This document shows, piece after piece, positions 6,858 through 7,705 of a stretch of DNA of 7,705 nucleotides. Below the pieces are notes generated by a model that saw nothing but the letters and a program-made list of their open reading frames with translations, was not told where the DNA came from and ran no database searches. The stretch lies in NCBI GenBank assembly GCA_031556335.1, contig JAVBTE010000127.1, forward strand, positions 1 through 7,705, given 5' to 3'. The translations under genes were made by a program, and so were the position numbers. The stretch comes from Limiplasma sp031556335. Lineage in GTDB: Bacteria; Bacillota; Clostridia; Christensenellales; Aristaeellaceae. Each line of letters opens with the position of its first letter. Positions within the stretch are counted from its first letter, which is position 1.

Positions 6858-6982
6858 AGCCTGCTGAAAAAGGCCCATCTGCGTCGTCAGCTTCGGCGGC
6901 AAAGGGGAATCACGTACTTCTGTGTACGCTCATCCCCTTATGCCGCCTTGCTTTCTCACAGCTGTACCTTTTTGAGCAGGCT
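6858..6982. repeat. Long imperfect inverted repeat, candidate structured or MITE-like element
   Basis: The outer arms 6858-6873 and 6967-6982 pair at 15 of 16 positions. Pairing continues with mismatches to 6883/6957. Inner arms 6895-6908 (GGCGGCAAAGGGGA) and 6933-6947 pair with one bulge. The tip, CGTAC (6913-6917) with GTACG (6924-6928), closes a six-base TTCTGT loop. The whole 125 bases can thus fold into one rod-like hairpin on either strand. No protein is encoded. Such shape is typical of dispersed intergenic repeats (MITE or REP-like). Whether other copies exist in the genome cannot be seen here. Confidence 0.75.
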
Positions 6983-6988
6983 CCCATC

Positions 6989-7014
6989 CCGCCTCCAAAC
7001 AAGTTTGTCGGCGG
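6989..7014. other. Hairpin between the long inverted repeat and the terminator
   Basis: CCGCC (6989-6993) pairs with GGCGG (7010-7014). After a two-base internal loop, CAAA (6996-6999) pairs with TTTG (7004-7007), with a possible further C-G pair at the tip. It lies wholly between the long inverted repeat and the second copy of the 20-base repeat, so it is probably part of the same inserted block. Confidence 0.5.
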
Positions 7015-7018
7015 TCTG

Positions 7019-7043
7019 AAAAGTGGCATTCGCCACTTTTTTT
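7019..7043 (+). terminator. Rho-independent terminator (contains second copy of the 20-base repeat)
   Basis: AAAAGTGGC (7019-7027) pairs over nine bases with GCCACTTTT (7032-7040) around the loop ATTC, and a run of seven Ts fills 7037-7043. This ends the transcript of the 5249-6824 gene pair. Bases 7019-7038 exactly repeat 6835-6854. In the minus direction only four Ts follow the stem, so termination there should be weaker. Confidence 0.9.
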
Positions 7044-7098
7044 GAGTTTACGGGCAATGTTTTCGCTGGCGCGGAAACGCCCCGCCCTTCGCATGAAA

Positions 7099-7147
7099 CC
7101 CCCTTGCCCCTCATAGGCTTGTTTACGGCCCGTTGGGCTTGAGGGGG
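7099..7147 (+). promoter_or_regulatory. Hairpin that could mask the spmA ribosome binding site
   Basis: CCCCCTT (7099-7105) pairs with GAGGGGG (7141-7147), and after a two-base bulge GCCC (7106-7109) pairs with GGGC (7135-7138). The Shine-Dalgarno run GGGGGAGGG (7143-7151) is therefore largely in the stem. This could hold spmA translation low, or it could be a by-product of a G-rich ribosome binding site. No SigA promoter is seen between the terminator and spmA. A weak sporulation-type match (GCATGAA at 7091, CATAGGCT at 7112, 14 bases apart) would start transcription inside this hairpin and remove its 5' arm. Confidence 0.4.
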
Positions 7148-7157
7148 AGGGAACGCG

Positions 7158-7705
7158 GTGCTGCAAGCCATTTGGGGCGGAATGATGCTGGTTTCCATCG
7201 TGTATGCGCTGGCTTCCGGCAATGCCGCCGCACTGCTGCCCGGCGCGATTTCCGGGGCCCAAAGCGCGGTGGAACTGACGATGAAGCTGCTGGCGGGGTA
7301 CCTGTTTTTTTGCGGCGTCATTGAAATTGTAAAGGCGCTGGGGGTGCCCGGCAAGCTGGGCAGGGCCCTATCGCCGCTGCTAAGGCGTTTGTTGCCCGCC
7401 GTGGAGCGGCAGGAGACCAAGGACGCCATTGTGCTGAACCTGGCCGCCAACATGCTGGGGTTGGGGAACGCCGCCACGCCCATGGGCATCCGGGCCATGG
7501 AACTGATGGACGAGGACTGCCCGAACAATTCCAAAATGCTGGCGGCCATGTATATGTTTTTGGTGATCAACGCCACAAGCCTGCAACTGGTGCCCACCAC
7601 CATTTTGTCCCTGCGGGTGGCGGCGGGGTCCGCCGACCCCACGGCCGTTTTGTTGCCCACGCTTGTCTGCACCCTGGCGTCCGCCGGTGTGGGCGTTTCT
7701 TGCGC
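7158..7705 (+). CDS. spmA: Spore maturation protein A, C-terminus cut by window edge
   Basis: GTG 7158 follows GGGGGAGGG by about seven bases, and an in-frame TGA at 7140-7142 rules out an earlier start. 182 residues are seen, close to the roughly 195 usual for SpmA, so only a short tail is missing. The protein is hydrophobic with several membrane segments. NMLGLGNAATPMGIRAMELM (residues 98-117) is the conserved core of the family (nucleoside-recognition/Gate domain), and LVPTTILSLR further on also matches. In Bacillus, SpmA and SpmB are membrane proteins needed for full dehydration of the spore core and hence heat resistance. spmB would be expected just downstream. Its presence indicates an organism able, or once able, to form endospores. 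The reverse strand carries a long open frame here that is only an antisense shadow. Confidence 0.95.
   Translation, partial: MLQAIWGGMMLVSIVYALASGNAAALLPGAISGAQSAVELTMKLLAGYLFFCGVIEIVKALGVPGKLGRALSPLLRRLLPAVERQETKDAIVLNLAANMLGLGNAATPMGIRAMELMDEDCPNNSKMLAAMYMFLVINATSLQLVPTTILSLRVAAGSADPTAVLLPTLVCTLASAGVGVSC

Noticed and set aside
6835..7038. Two repeat copies considered as a CRISPR array
   Set aside because: There are only two copies, 184 bases apart, the spacer is itself a hairpin, and no cas gene is present. The repeat is a terminator stem.
6839..7045. Short plus-strand open frame within the hairpin region
   Set aside because: It is made entirely of the repeat arms and terminator, with no ribosome binding site.
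6956..7672. 238-codon minus-strand open frame
   Set aside because: It covers spmA, the terminator and part of the inverted repeat in antisense. Its Ser/Ala/Thr-rich translation matches no family known to me.

Overview
The window looks like a chromosomal segment of a GC-rich (around 60% by eye), endospore-forming member of the Clostridia. The main clues are spmA (spore maturation protein A) at the right edge, a clostripain-type C11 protease at the left edge, strong GGAGG-type ribosome binding sites and SigA-type promoters. The gene content would fit gut Oscillospiraceae or relatives, but the genus cannot be fixed from this sequence alone. I see no insertion sequence, phage gene, CRISPR array, tRNA or rRNA.

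Left half (1-4113, minus strand): three genes run leftward in an operon-like series. They are ychF (universal YchF/OLA1 P-loop ATPase), then after 22 bases a sugar-transfer-associated ATP-grasp protein, then after 55 bases a secreted clostripain-family cysteine peptidase that runs off the left edge. A SigA-type promoter (4155-4183) precedes ychF. Two overlapping hairpins occupy the gap before the protease and touch its Shine-Dalgarno sequence.

Right half (4213-7705, plus strand): a second SigA-type promoter (4213-4241), back to back with the first, drives a diacylglycerol-kinase-like lipid kinase. A third promoter (5198-5226) precedes a secreted protein with a probable papain-fold (CHAP/NlpC-like) Cys-His-Asn centre. 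That gene is followed one base later by a small helical protein with an acidic tail. After these comes about 330 bases without a gene, packed with hairpins: a 20-base palindrome present twice, a 125-base imperfect inverted repeat between the copies, a Rho-independent terminator, and a hairpin that would bury the ribosome binding site of spmA. The arrangement suggests that a structured repeat of about 164 bases inserted into an older terminator. spmA then begins and is cut by the window end.

The products fall mainly into cell-envelope work (lipid kinase, two secreted cysteine hydrolase candidates, an ATP-grasp enzyme of a cell-surface-associated family, sporulation envelope) plus one translation-associated housekeeping ATPase. 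No complete new multi-gene system is evident. The most unusual parts are the 6835-7043 repeat structure, the two possible SD-masking hairpins, and the uncharacterised secreted hydrolase/helical protein pair.
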